A DNA stretch of 64,000 nt, from contig NZ_JAABOP010000001.1 of the NCBI RefSeq assembly GCF_010671595.1, positions 1 to 64,000 of the forward strand, read 5' to 3'. Origin of the DNA: Muriicola jejuensis (GTDB lineage Bacteria; Bacteroidota; Bacteroidia; Flavobacteriales; Flavobacteriaceae). Made by a program: the position numbers and the translations under genes. Below the pieces are notes generated by a model. The model made no database searches and was not told the origin of the DNA. It worked only from the letters and a program-made list of their open reading frames with translations. Positions 1 to 7,890 of the stretch are shown here, one piece after another; the first letter of the stretch is position 1, and each line of letters starts with the position of its first letter.

Positions 1-783
1 CCCAATAATACAAGGGGTACCTTGAACTTTAACTTTGATTATGTGCATTATCAGGGAGAATTACCCGGAGCTAAAAGTCAAAATAGCTTTGCGATGGGTT
101 TTCAACCCGTCCTTCCAGTACCGTTAAATAAGACGACGAATCTTTTTGTAAGACCCAATATCCCCCTTTATTTTACGCAGCCGACATTTGGGGCGAACGG
201 GTTTGAAAATCAGGGATTCGGTCTGGGGAATATCAGCGCCGATATTGCGATAGGAAAAACATTTCCATCAAAAACTATTGGTATCCTTGGTGTATTTGGT
301 AGTTTTAGAACGGCTAGCAATGAGGCCTTACGATCTCCTTATACCTTATTAGGTCCTGAAATCATGGTTTCTCAACTTTTTAAATGGGGTGTTGTCGGGC
401 TTATGGTAAATCACTCATGGAATTTGAATAAGATTGACCCATCTACGAATGATAGTTTTTCTATTTTGGGTGATGATGTATGGATTTCATCAGAAGGAGG
501 AGAATCTGCTAGTATTACAGCTGGACAATATGTTTATGCAGTTAGCTTGAGTAATGGTTGGCAAATCATGTCGAGTCCAACCTGGTCTTATAATCACAAC
601 GCCTCAAAAGGGAATAAATTAACCCTTCCCCTTGCTACTGGTGTAACTAAAGTAACACATTTTGGTAAATTACCTATAAAGTTTAATCTGCAATATTGGT
701 ATTATGTGGCATCTCCAGAGGCATTTGGTCCACAACATCAGATCCGATTAACAATATCTCCTGTTGTGCCTTTGCCTTGGTAA
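1..783 (+). CDS. Outer-membrane beta-barrel protein, copy 1 (5' end outside window)
   Basis: The frame is open from base 1, so the visible 260 residues are the carboxy-terminal part of a longer protein. The intact second copy at 15671-16588 (305 residues) shows that only a signal peptide and a short linker are missing. The alternating hydrophobic/polar strands and the final aromatic residue (ending VVPLPW) are typical of an outer-membrane beta-barrel; the pattern resembles the phenol-degradation MetA-like/transporter barrels, but I do not recognise a specific substrate. Within the part I compared, the two copies differ at base 774 (G here, A at 16579), a silent Leu codon change. It sits at the left edge of the amidohydrolase array, so a role in uptake of the array's substrate is plausible but is inference. 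Confidence 0.8.
   Translation, partial: PNNTRGTLNFNFDYVHYQGELPGAKSQNSFAMGFQPVLPVPLNKTTNLFVRPNIPLYFTQPTFGANGFENQGFGLGNISADIAIGKTFPSKTIGILGVFGSFRTASNEALRSPYTLLGPEIMVSQLFKWGVVGLMVNHSWNLNKIDPSTNDSFSILGDDVWISSEGGESASITAGQYVYAVSLSNGWQIMSSPTWSYNHNASKGNKLTLPLATGVTKVTHFGKLPIKFNLQYWYYVASPEAFGPQHQIRLTISPVVPLPW
1..783 (+). repeat. Long direct repeat, left copy (matches 15806-16588)
   Basis: Bases 1-783 match 15806-16588 with a constant offset of 15805 and one difference noted (774/16579). Similarity ends just after the stop codon, apart from a short shared AT-rich stretch. The left end of the repeat lies outside the window. Two copies in the same orientation can recombine to delete or amplify the roughly 15.8 kb between them. 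Confidence 0.9.
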
Positions 784-852
784 GACAGATTAAAATAATT
801 GAATGAAAACGCCTGCTAAAAAAGAGTATTTAACACAATGGGTTGAAAAGAA

Positions 853-1008
853 GATTCTCTTCATGCATCATTTGCTGCGCATATTGATGCTGATATATTA
901 CTTGTAAACGGAAACCTGTTGGTAAGTATTTCTTTATTAGCTAATCCTGAAAAGAACTTACTGCTTATTAGCAAAGAAGGGAAAATACATGAAAATATTA
1001 TAAAATAA
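853..1008 (+). pseudogene. Amidohydrolase carboxy-terminal remnant
   Basis: Reading from 853 to the TAA at 1006-1008 gives about 51 residues that align with the last part of the amidohydrolases of this array: ADILLVNGN here against ADLLLVNGN in the protein at 14152, then SLLANPEKNL against SLLAAPDKNL, then a KEGKIHEN / KDGVIYKN tail. A TGA lies in frame just upstream (near 844) and no start codon is available, so this is a broken 3' end of a lost paralogue between the beta-barrel gene and the next porin. It shows that the array once held at least one more amidohydrolase. Confidence 0.75.
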
Positions 1009-1018
1009 ATTTAAAAGT

Positions 1019-2275
1019 ATGAATAGAGTAATGAGAGGTTTACTATTATTTTTTGTTGCAGTGGTGCTTAATTTTTCTGTCTATGGGCAAGACAAAAAGA
1101 AAGACACTATTAAGATAAGAGATCTTTCAGGTCCAAACTCTGTGCATCAGCAGATTAATCAAGACACAACCTCAATAGAAACGTCTAATATATTGCCTGG
1201 GTTAGACGGTTTAGACCAATTGAAAGAAAGGTTTTATAAAAAAACTGGGTTTATAATTAATGCTGATTATAACTCACAAATAATGGCAGCTACCGAAGCC
1301 ATTGGAGATAATGTTGGTGCTAGTGGTGTGTTTCGTATTTATGGTAAGTATAATCTTGTTGGGAGAGGGACTTCACATGAGGGCGGTTTAGTGTTTAAAG
1401 TTGAAAACAGACATAGATACACCGACCTACCTTTACGTGAATGGGGACTTGCAGGAGTAGGTTATGCTGGTCTTATGCAATCTGTTTATAATGATGACAG
1501 GTGGCGTGTTACCAATCTTTATTGGAGACAAACATTTGCTAAGGCTAATATTGTTGCTTATGCTGGATTTCTGGATGTGACTGATTGGACTGACATTTTT
1601 GTATTGGCTAGCCCTTGGAGTAGTTTTAACAATCTATCATTTGCAACAGGTTCCAGTACTACCGGTGGTTCATACCCTGATGGTTCATTGGGCTTAATGG
1701 TTAGCGCATGGTTAACGGATAATATTTATGTTATAGGAGGTTTAATTGATGCTAATGGTAGTGCCAAAGAATTTTATAAAAGTTTTGATACGTTCTTTAC
1801 TGAATTTGAAACCCTCAAAACTTTTGAAGTTGGTTTTACACCGAATCCCGAAATGCCTATTTTACAAAACGTACATGTAACCTTATGGCAAGTAGACGAG
1901 ACAACAAGTGCTCCTAGTGGTTGGGGGCTTTCAGGCTCTATTAGCTGGGAGTTAGGTAATAAATTATTTCCATTCCTTAGAGGGGGCTGGGCAAATGATG
2001 GTGGTAGTTTTTTTACAGCCTCAGTCAGCGCAGGTATTGGTTATAATGTAATAGGATCAAACGTATTTGGATTAGGACTAAACTGGAACCAACCAAATAA
2101 AAATCTATTTGGTCCTGGCTTGAAAGATCAATACCTGTCTGAAATTTTCTACAAATTACAGGTTTCAAATCATGTTGAATTCACACCAAATCTACAATTC
2201 ATCATAAATCCAGCATTAAATACTAACGCAAACTTTACAACTATTTTCGGAGGACGTGCACGAATTAATATATAA
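1019..2275 (+). CDS. Carbohydrate-selective porin, OprB-like
   Basis: A 418-residue outer-membrane protein with an amino-terminal signal peptide ending near VYGQ. The body alternates short beta strands rich in Gly and aromatics. Its end, with LQFIINPALN followed by IFGGRARINI, is the characteristic last-strand pattern of OprB-type porins, where a long barrel ends in an 'INPA' strand. OprB porins let sugars and other small solutes cross the outer membrane; the substrate here is unknown. The start codon follows directly after an amidohydrolase remnant, and the next gene is a secreted amidohydrolase, suggesting a porin-enzyme unit. A decayed piece of a second copy of this gene lies at 3962-4081, so the unit was once duplicated. 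Confidence 0.8.
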   Translation: MNRVMRGLLLFFVAVVLNFSVYGQDKKKDTIKIRDLSGPNSVHQQINQDTTSIETSNILPGLDGLDQLKERFYKKTGFIINADYNSQIMAATEAIGDNVGASGVFRIYGKYNLVGRGTSHEGGLVFKVENRHRYTDLPLREWGLAGVGYAGLMQSVYNDDRWRVTNLYWRQTFAKANIVAYAGFLDVTDWTDIFVLASPWSSFNNLSFATGSSTTGGSYPDGSLGLMVSAWLTDNIYVIGGLIDANGSAKEFYKSFDTFFTEFETLKTFEVGFTPNPEMPILQNVHVTLWQVDETTSAPSGWGLSGSISWELGNKLFPFLRGGWANDGGSFFTASVSAGIGYNVIGSNVFGLGLNWNQPNKNLFGPGLKDQYLSEIFYKLQVSNHVEFTPNLQFIINPALNTNANFTTIFGGRARINI

Positions 2276-2337
2276 AGAAACTAGGAATTACTGTTGTAAA
2301 AAATTAAGATATAATACACACTACAATAATTTTATAA

Positions 2338-2672
2338 AATTAATTAATAACCAAAAAACAATGAAATATGAAAAAAGACAAAGCCTAACAAATAAAAATG
2401 ACATTAACATAATTTTAACTTTAACAAACCTATTTAGAATGAAAAAATTAAACTCGATTCTCGGTCTTGTAGTAGCATTAGTATTAATGAATCCTAATGT
2501 ATTTGCACAAGAAAAAAATGCACCCACTTACAAATTGATCACCAATGTAAATGTTTGGGATGGAACAAGTGACAAGCTGGTAAAAGCAGATGTATTAATT
2601 GAAAACAACCTAATTAAAGAGGTTAAGAACGGAATTACAGCACCTAAAGGTGCCACTGTAATAGACGGTAAG
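2338..2672 (+). repeat. Direct repeat, leader and 5' part of amidohydrolase A1
   Basis: The upstream region, signal-peptide region and first ~75 codons of A1 closely match 4079-4412. Identity stops sharply at the shared GTAATAGACGGT at 2661-2672, i.e. 4401-4412. This marks a recombination or gene-conversion boundary inside a coding region. Confidence 0.8.
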
Positions 2673-3839
2673 GGAGGCACAGTAATGCCTGGCTTAATTG
2701 AGGGGCACGGCCATTTATACTTGAATGGCTTAACTCTAGCGGATATTGAAAATAATAAAGGATATGATGAATTAGCGATTAGAGCAGCGGTAAAAGCTGA
2801 AGCTCATTTAATGTCTGGATTTACGACTTGGAGAGATGCAGGAGGAATGGGTACTGGGCTAAAGAAATCTATTGATGCAGGTATAGTAAATGGACCAAGA
2901 ATTTATCCCTCTGGTGCTTTAATTGGCCCATCCGGTTCTCACGCAGATTTTAGAAATTATACAACGCCTAACGAAACTATGTTTGGGGCCCATACTTCAG
3001 CCGCTCGCAATGCCATGAGTTTTACGGCTGATAGTCCGGAAGCGATTAAAACAGCAGCTCGCCAAAACTATATGCAAGGAGCAACTCAAATTAAAATCAT
3101 GTCCAGTGGTGGAATTGCTTCACAATTTGACCCTTGGCAATTAAATGCCTTCTCTGCAGAAGACATAAAAGCCGTTGTTGAAGTAGCAGATGCTTATGGT
3201 TCTTATGTAATGTCTCATGCGTACTCCAAGACAGCAATTATGAGGTGCTTAGATAATGGGGTAAAGACTATAGAGCATTGCTTAATGTTTGATGAAGATG
3301 TTGCCAAAAAATTGGTAGAAAAGGGAGCGTATATGACCACAAACGTGACGTCTTTCTCTCCTCTCATTGATCAACTGGATTATATACGCACAAGTCCAAT
3401 GTCTAAGAAAAAATATGAGTCTGCGAAAATAGCAACTAAAGACTTTGTTGCAAATGTTAAAAAATATCAACCAAAAATGGGGTTCAATTGTGATGCGATT
3501 GGCGATCTTCAAAACGGTATAACGCAAGCTGACTATTCCATTTATTTAAGTGGAGAGCTCTTTGGTAATTTATTTACGTTAAAATCGTTGACTTCTGTAA
3601 ATGGTGAAATAGTAAAACTTGTAGGAGACGTTCTAGACCCATATTTTGAAGGAGATTTAGGCGTAGTAAAACCTGGAGCCTATGCAGATCTTCTTATCGT
3701 AGCCGGAAATCCATTAGAAGACTTAACACTTATTGGAGCTAATGAAAAATGGTTTGATGCATCTGGACGTGCTGGTGATGATATCCCAGGAATGAAGCTT
3801 GTCATGAAAGATGGCAAAGTATATAAGAATACTTTGTAA
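2439..3839 (+). CDS. Secreted metal-dependent amidohydrolase A1
   Basis: A 466-residue enzyme of the imidazolonepropionase/prolidase-like amidohydrolase group. I chose the ATG at 2439 because it begins a proper signal peptide (MKKLNSILG... ending VFAQ); the frame is open further upstream but without such a signal. The TIM-barrel metal ligands can all be placed: HxH at His90 and His92 (EGHGH), the carboxylated Lys219, His260, His280 and Asp352 (NCD instead of the usual GTD/GSD of the paralogues). Family members cleave dipeptides, N-acyl amino acids or cyclic amides; the true substrate cannot be read from sequence. The first part, up to about base 2672, is almost identical at DNA level to the gene at 4180-4412, after which the two diverge abruptly. 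A strong terminator follows at 3890. Confidence 0.85.
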   Translation: MKKLNSILGLVVALVLMNPNVFAQEKNAPTYKLITNVNVWDGTSDKLVKADVLIENNLIKEVKNGITAPKGATVIDGKGGTVMPGLIEGHGHLYLNGLTLADIENNKGYDELAIRAAVKAEAHLMSGFTTWRDAGGMGTGLKKSIDAGIVNGPRIYPSGALIGPSGSHADFRNYTTPNETMFGAHTSAARNAMSFTADSPEAIKTAARQNYMQGATQIKIMSSGGIASQFDPWQLNAFSAEDIKAVVEVADAYGSYVMSHAYSKTAIMRCLDNGVKTIEHCLMFDEDVAKKLVEKGAYMTTNVTSFSPLIDQLDYIRTSPMSKKKYESAKIATKDFVANVKKYQPKMGFNCDAIGDLQNGITQADYSIYLSGELFGNLFTLKSLTSVNGEIVKLVGDVLDPYFEGDLGVVKPGAYADLLIVAGNPLEDLTLIGANEKWFDASGRAGDDIPGMKLVMKDGKVYKNTL

Positions 3840-3889
3840 GTAAGCCGTCCTAAAATAAGTGGACATATTTATATTGTTAATTTAATAAA

Positions 3890-3920
3890 AAACGGAGAAG
3901 CTAGCTTCTCCGTTTCTATA
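3890..3920 (+). terminator. Terminator after amidohydrolase A1
   Basis: A perfect stem AACGGAGAAG (3891-3900) pairs with CTTCTCCGTT (3905-3914) around a CTAG loop, about 50 bases after the A1 stop. The flanking A and T stretches would serve transcription termination in either direction. Confidence 0.7.
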
Positions 3921-3961
3921 CATCATTTTGGTAGCCATGACTATTCTCGCGGGAATATTGA

Positions 3962-4081
3962 ATGGTTATAACTAACTCACAAATAATGGGAGTTATAATC
4001 AGCAATTGGCGATGATGTTAGTGCTGGGGGTGTTTCGTATTTATGGTAAGAATAATTTTGTTGGTAGAGGCACTCCACATA
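3962..4081 (+). pseudogene. OprB-like porin fragment
   Basis: The stretch aligns with 1258-1380 of the porin gene, for example the shared GTGTTTCGTATTTATGGTAA, but carries indels and no open frame of any length. It joins directly to a copy of the intergenic region found upstream of A1. The simplest history is tandem duplication of a porin-amidohydrolase unit followed by internal deletion of most of the second porin. Confidence 0.75.
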
Positions 4082-4412
4082 AAAATAATTAATAACAATA
4101 AAAAAAATGAAATATGAAAAAGCACAAACCCAACAAATAAAAATGACATTACCATAATTTTAATTTTCACCATAGAAACATGAAAAAAATAAACTCGATT
4201 CTCATTCTTATTGTGGCATTATGTTTAATGAATCCTAATGTATTTGCACAAGAAAAAAAAAACACCCACTTACAAATTAATCACCAATGTAAATGTTTGG
4301 GATGGAACAAGTGATAAGCTGGTAAAAGCAGATGTATTAATTGAAAACAACTTAATTAAAGAGGTTAGCAGTGGAATTAAAGCTCCTAAAGGTGCCACTG
4401 TAATAGACGGTG
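4079..4412 (+). repeat. Direct repeat, leader and 5' part of amidohydrolase A2
   Basis: This is the second copy of the 2338-2672 sequence: upstream spacer, signal-peptide region and first ~75 codons. A few substitutions and a longer A run distinguish it from the first copy. Confidence 0.8.
4180..4314 (+). other. Out-of-frame signal peptide upstream of amidohydrolase A2 (A10 run)
   Basis: The ATG at 4180 is the counterpart of the A1 start and encodes a good signal peptide (MKKINSILIL... ending VFAQE). The frame then enters a run of ten A at 4253-4262 and continues into a wrong frame that stops at the TGA at 4312-4314. The enzyme body is read in the next frame. A1 has only seven A at this place. 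Removing one A (or adding two) would rejoin signal peptide and enzyme. It could be phase variation, transcriptional slippage, a dead gene or a sequencing error in a homopolymer. Confidence 0.75.
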
Positions 4413-5521
4413 GCGGGCGCACGCTGATGCCCGGGCTGATTGACGCTCACTGGCATACGCTGCTCTCTTCTATTACGTTAGAGGAAGGTCAATCGGAAGA
4501 AGCGGACTATCTGCATGCTCGCGCGATTGTCGGCGCGGAAAAAACGCTCCTGCGGGGTTTTACCACTGTCCGTGATGTCGGCGGGCCGGTTTTTGGTATT
4601 AAGAAAGCCATTGATGAAGGATTACTTGAGGGGCCGCGCATTTTCCCCAGTGGGGCATTGATCTCCCAGACTTCAGGGCATGGTGATTTCGGTCATGTGT
4701 GGGACGGTCCGCGTGCCTTCGGAGCGGGTCCACCACGATTTGAGCAGCTTGGGATCTCCCGGGTGGCAGACGGGGTGGATGAAGTTCTCGCGGCCACACG
4801 CTACAACCTGAAGCAAGGGGCGACTCAGATTAAAGTTATGGCCGGCGGGGGTGTATCTAGCCTGTACGATCAATTGTATGTCAATGAATATACTGCTGAA
4901 GAACTAAAAGCTATCGTGGATGCGGCGTCTGACTGGGGTACCTACGTTACCGTGCATATTTACAACGAAGAAGGAATCGCCCGGGCATTGAACGCCGGCG
5001 TTAAGGGTATCGAGCATGGACACCTGATGAGTGAAGAAAGTGCAAAACTCATGGCGGAGAAGGGCGCCTGGCTGTGCATCCAGCCGTTTTACAAAGATAT
5101 TCCGGGTGCAGAGACATTAGACCCAGGTCGCTATGCAAAGTTTATGCAGGTCGTAGACGGTTTTGATAGGACAATGAAACTTGTTAAAAAATATAACCTG
5201 AACATGGCCTATGGAACAGACCTACTCTTTTCACCGAAAACCAACGGTCAGCAGGGTGATCTTTTTGCCCGATTTAAAAACTATTATAACGATGTTGAGA
5301 TCCTTCGTATGGCAACTTCCAACAACGCCACGTACTTTGAATTGAGCGGACCAGGGCATCCCTACAAGGAGGGACCGCTGGGCGTAATTAAGCAAGGTGC
5401 CTACGCCGATATCCTGTTGGTAGATGGAGATCCTTTAAAAGACGTCTCGATCTTGGGTGAAGATGGAAAGAACATCCCGATGGTCATGAAGGACGATAAA
5501 ATATACAAGAATACTTTATAA
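4238..5521 (+). CDS. Metal-dependent amidohydrolase A2 (signal peptide out of frame)
   Basis: The enzyme frame, 427 residues from the ATG at 4238, begins with a few residues (MYLHKKKK) that are only the signal-peptide region read in another frame; the natural start is probably at 4180 with a frameshift at the A10 run. All catalytic motifs are intact: HxH in DAHWH (His71/His73), the Lys in TQIKVMAGG, His in VTVHIY, His in GIEHGHLM and Asp in YGTD. The first ~60 residues match A1. From about base 4412 to about 5150 the DNA becomes strikingly GC-rich with CTG/CGC/GGC codons unlike the rest of the array, then returns to AT-rich sequence. The gene therefore looks like a three-part mosaic with a middle part gained by transfer. 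If read from 4238 the protein would stay in the cytoplasm, unlike its paralogues. Confidence 0.75.
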   Translation: MYLHKKKKTPTYKLITNVNVWDGTSDKLVKADVLIENNLIKEVSSGIKAPKGATVIDGGGRTLMPGLIDAHWHTLLSSITLEEGQSEEADYLHARAIVGAEKTLLRGFTTVRDVGGPVFGIKKAIDEGLLEGPRIFPSGALISQTSGHGDFGHVWDGPRAFGAGPPRFEQLGISRVADGVDEVLAATRYNLKQGATQIKVMAGGGVSSLYDQLYVNEYTAEELKAIVDAASDWGTYVTVHIYNEEGIARALNAGVKGIEHGHLMSEESAKLMAEKGAWLCIQPFYKDIPGAETLDPGRYAKFMQVVDGFDRTMKLVKKYNLNMAYGTDLLFSPKTNGQQGDLFARFKNYYNDVEILRMATSNNATYFELSGPGHPYKEGPLGVIKQGAYADILLVDGDPLKDVSILGEDGKNIPMVMKDDKIYKNTL

Positions 5522-5538
5522 GTTAGACGTTCTAAAGA

Positions 5539-6843
5539 ATGAGATCGATCTGGATTAAAAGAAGACTGAATGTGTCAATCCCTCTTACAAAGGGAGGACA
5601 TACTCAGTCTTCATTACTAATAACAAAGGCTTCCAGCCTCTCCTACCGCTTAATTGCCTTGCTCTTCTGTTTGTTTGCTTTTACAAATCTAAATGCGCAA
5701 AATGCGCAAAAGCTTGATTCCATTACACCGATACGCGATAACATAGGAGATCTAAACGAAGCGGCTATAAGAAAAGGTGATTTCCCGGGTGCCATTAGAC
5801 TCCCCGGCACAGATGTTTCTCTGGCAATTGGAGGATTTATTAAGGCTGTTGCATTATACGATACCAGATATAATGAAAAAAACGAAATCCTTCTTCCCGG
5901 CACATTCTCTCCCGAAAATATTTATAAAGGTCAGACCTATATGGGCGCCAAAGCATCGCGCTTATATTTTGATGGAAGGTCTACCATAAAGGATATAGAT
6001 ATGCGAGGTTATTTCGAGATGAACTTCACGGGAGCATCGGGATTTAACTTGCGACATGCTTATTTAGAATTGAGTAATAAAAAGGGTCAAAAACTATTAA
6101 TGGGGCAATACTGGAGTCTCATAATGGATTTGGAGGCAATTCCTGAAGGTTTGGTTGAACCTACGATAAGTGGACTCCCCTTTATACGCCTTGGACAAAT
6201 TCGGTTTAGCACCCCACTCTCGAAAACGCTTGCATTGTCGGTTTCTCTGGAAGAACCCAGAAATTCAGATCTGAAAGGAGTTAATATGATTCCGTTGAAT
6301 AAATATCCTCTTTTTGTTGGATCACTGAGCATTGACCCTTCATCTATATTTCATTTTAGCATCATGGGAATGGTTCGCCCCATGTCTTTTGCTGATTTAA
6401 CAGATGATTCTCAAAATCCTGCAACTGGTTATTTAAGCAACGCAACGCTCATCGTTAAACCAAATGATGCTAACAAGCTTACGCTTTCAGGCCTGTATGG
6501 TTCAGGAGCCTCAAATTATCTATTGGGAGCGGATAGCAATACAGGATATTTCGATGGAACTAGAACTGAATTGCAAACCCAACATGGTGGTTTTGGTGCA
6601 TACCGCCATGAATGGAATGACAAATTCAGGAGTAATTTCGCATATGGAATGTTTGTCGGTGATGAAATTCCCAATAATCCTAATCCACATATAAAATCAA
6701 GCACCTTCGCATTTATTAATACGTTTTACAGGGTTAATAAATATGTAAATATTGGTGTGGAATGGATATACTCAGCCAAGGAAAATTTCAACGGGGGAAA
6801 ATTCATTAATAACCGTTTTCAATTTGGAATACAGCTATTTTAA
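5539..6843 (+). CDS. DcaP-like outer-membrane porin
   Basis: A 434-residue barrel protein of the DcaP type: after a signal peptide (hydrophobic core near residues 36-50, cut near LNAQ) come the family's GDFPGAIRLPGTDVSLAIGG-like entry strand, a short helix-rich leader and a barrel ending FQFGIQLF. DcaP porins of proteobacteria admit dicarboxylates and other small acids. The start is uncertain: the ATG at 5539 gives an unusually long n-region of about 35 residues that overlaps an inverted repeat at 5561-5612, so translation may begin at a non-ATG codon after it. It lies 17 bases after amidohydrolase A2 and is probably co-transcribed unless the inverted repeat stops transcription. Confidence 0.8.
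   Translation: MRSIWIKRRLNVSIPLTKGGHTQSSLLITKASSLSYRLIALLFCLFAFTNLNAQNAQKLDSITPIRDNIGDLNEAAIRKGDFPGAIRLPGTDVSLAIGGFIKAVALYDTRYNEKNEILLPGTFSPENIYKGQTYMGAKASRLYFDGRSTIKDIDMRGYFEMNFTGASGFNLRHAYLELSNKKGQKLLMGQYWSLIMDLEAIPEGLVEPTISGLPFIRLGQIRFSTPLSKTLALSVSLEEPRNSDLKGVNMIPLNKYPLFVGSLSIDPSSIFHFSIMGMVRPMSFADLTDDSQNPATGYLSNATLIVKPNDANKLTLSGLYGSGASNYLLGADSNTGYFDGTRTELQTQHGGFGAYRHEWNDKFRSNFAYGMFVGDEIPNNPNPHIKSSTFAFINTFYRVNKYVNIGVEWIYSAKENFNGGKFINNRFQFGIQLF
5561..5612 (+). other. Inverted repeat at the start of the DcaP-like gene
   Basis: GAAGACTGA (5561-5569) pairs perfectly with TCAGTCTTC (5604-5612); an inner partial pairing (TGTGTC with GACATA, TCCCT with AGGGA) extends it. There is no T run after it. 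It lies between amidohydrolase A2 and the first plausible signal-peptide codons of the porin, so it may be a weak terminator, a processing site or a regulatory hairpin. Confidence 0.5.
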
Positions 6844-6935
6844 TGACAGCCCTAACCAGTGCCTGTAAATAAAGTGATGTACCAAATAGAAAATCATAAT
6901 CGAACGAATTTAAAATAATAAATGAGTAAGAAGCT

Positions 6936-7139
6936 TATGGAACCGAGGGAAAGACCTATTCTAAACCTGAATACAAAGTTGGATTGCGTTGGGAACCAAA
7001 CAGCTACATTATTCCTGCCATTACCTGCGGAGGCTGATTCGATGGCAGTCCGGGTGCGGGTTTAGAAATAGGAGTTGTTATTTTCTCTCCTCCATTTTTG
7101 AAAAAGGATTTTAATAAAAACAATACCATTCAATTCTAA
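6936..7139 (+). pseudogene. Decayed 3' end of an outer-membrane-type gene
   Basis: In the 300 bases between the porin and the ABC gene, one frame from 6936 to the TAA at 7137 reads as protein-like sequence (YGTEGKTYSKPEYKVGLRW, then FDGSPGAGLEIGVVIFSPPF) interrupted by one TGA at 7035-7037. The pattern is that of the last strands of a small beta-barrel. It could be the missing carboxy-terminal type of the protein at 24469, which stops early, but they do not overlap so this is only a guess. The rest of 6844-7146 shows nothing else. Confidence 0.5.
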
Positions 7140-7146
7140 ATTCATC

Positions 7147-7890
7147 GTGAATAATTCAATCATACAAATACAGGGTTTACAGTTTGATTGGGACAAATCA
7201 AAGGTTCCTTTTATTACAATTCCGGAACTTGAAGTTTTGAAAAGTGAACATCTTTTAATTAAAGGCGACAGTGGAAGTGGAAAAACCACTTTTCTCAATT
7301 TAATATCCGGCGTTTTACCCCTTAGCAGTGGTGAAATTAAAATTTTAGGCGAAAATTTGGCCGATGTGTCATCTTCAAAACGGGATGCCATCAGGGCAAA
7401 TCACATGGGTGTTATTTTCCAGATGTTTAATCTCATCCCCTATCTTTCGGTTATCGAAAATGTGCTTCTTCCCATACATTTTTCTGAAGTCAAAAAGAAT
7501 AAAATCCGGGCAAAGGGAAGTACTGCAAAAGAAGAAGCCATCCGTTTACTTTCTGAATTAGGCCTTCAGCAAAAAGAGATTCACGAAAAAAAAGTGACCG
7601 AACTGAGTGTTGGGCAACAGCAGCGGGTGGCGGCAGCCCGGGCTTTAATTGGTTCGCCCGAAATTATACTGGCCGATGAACCAACTTCAGCACTCGATGA
7701 AAAGAATTCCATGCGCTTCCTCGACCTGCTTTTGGAAGAGTGCAATAAAAACAACAGCACTTTGTTGTTTGTAAGTCACGACAGTCGTATCCATCAAAGA
7801 TTCCAACAAAGTATTTCAATCAATGATTTTACGGAAGATATACCGATTGTTGAGAAAAAAAGAAAGGAGGCCGTGGAATGTTCATCTTAA
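7147..7890 (+). CDS. ABC transporter ATP-binding protein (LolD/MacB type)
   Basis: A 247-residue ABC ATPase starting with GTG. Walker A is GDSGSGKTT near residue 42, the Q-loop lies near VIFQMFNLIPY, the signature is LSVGQQQR and Walker B is IILADEPTSALD followed by the switch His in FVSHD. The length and the MNLIPYLSVIENV-like region place it with the MacB/LolD family that drives substrate movement in the periplasm or outer membrane rather than classical import. It overlaps the permease gene by 13 bases, so the two are translationally coupled. A DUF3299 protein follows. Together they resemble ATPase-permease-DUF3299 clusters, some of which I recall as linked to zinc supply in Vibrio (zrg genes); that link is inference here. 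Confidence 0.9.
   Translation: MNNSIIQIQGLQFDWDKSKVPFITIPELEVLKSEHLLIKGDSGSGKTTFLNLISGVLPLSSGEIKILGENLADVSSSKRDAIRANHMGVIFQMFNLIPYLSVIENVLLPIHFSEVKKNKIRAKGSTAKEEAIRLLSELGLQQKEIHEKKVTELSVGQQQRVAAARALIGSPEIILADEPTSALDEKNSMRFLDLLLEECNKNNSTLLFVSHDSRIHQRFQQSISINDFTEDIPIVEKKRKEAVECSS

Noticed and set aside
2256-2438. Amino-terminal extension of amidohydrolase A1
   Set aside because: The open frame overlaps the porin stop and would bury the signal peptide; the ATG at 2439 matches the paralogues.
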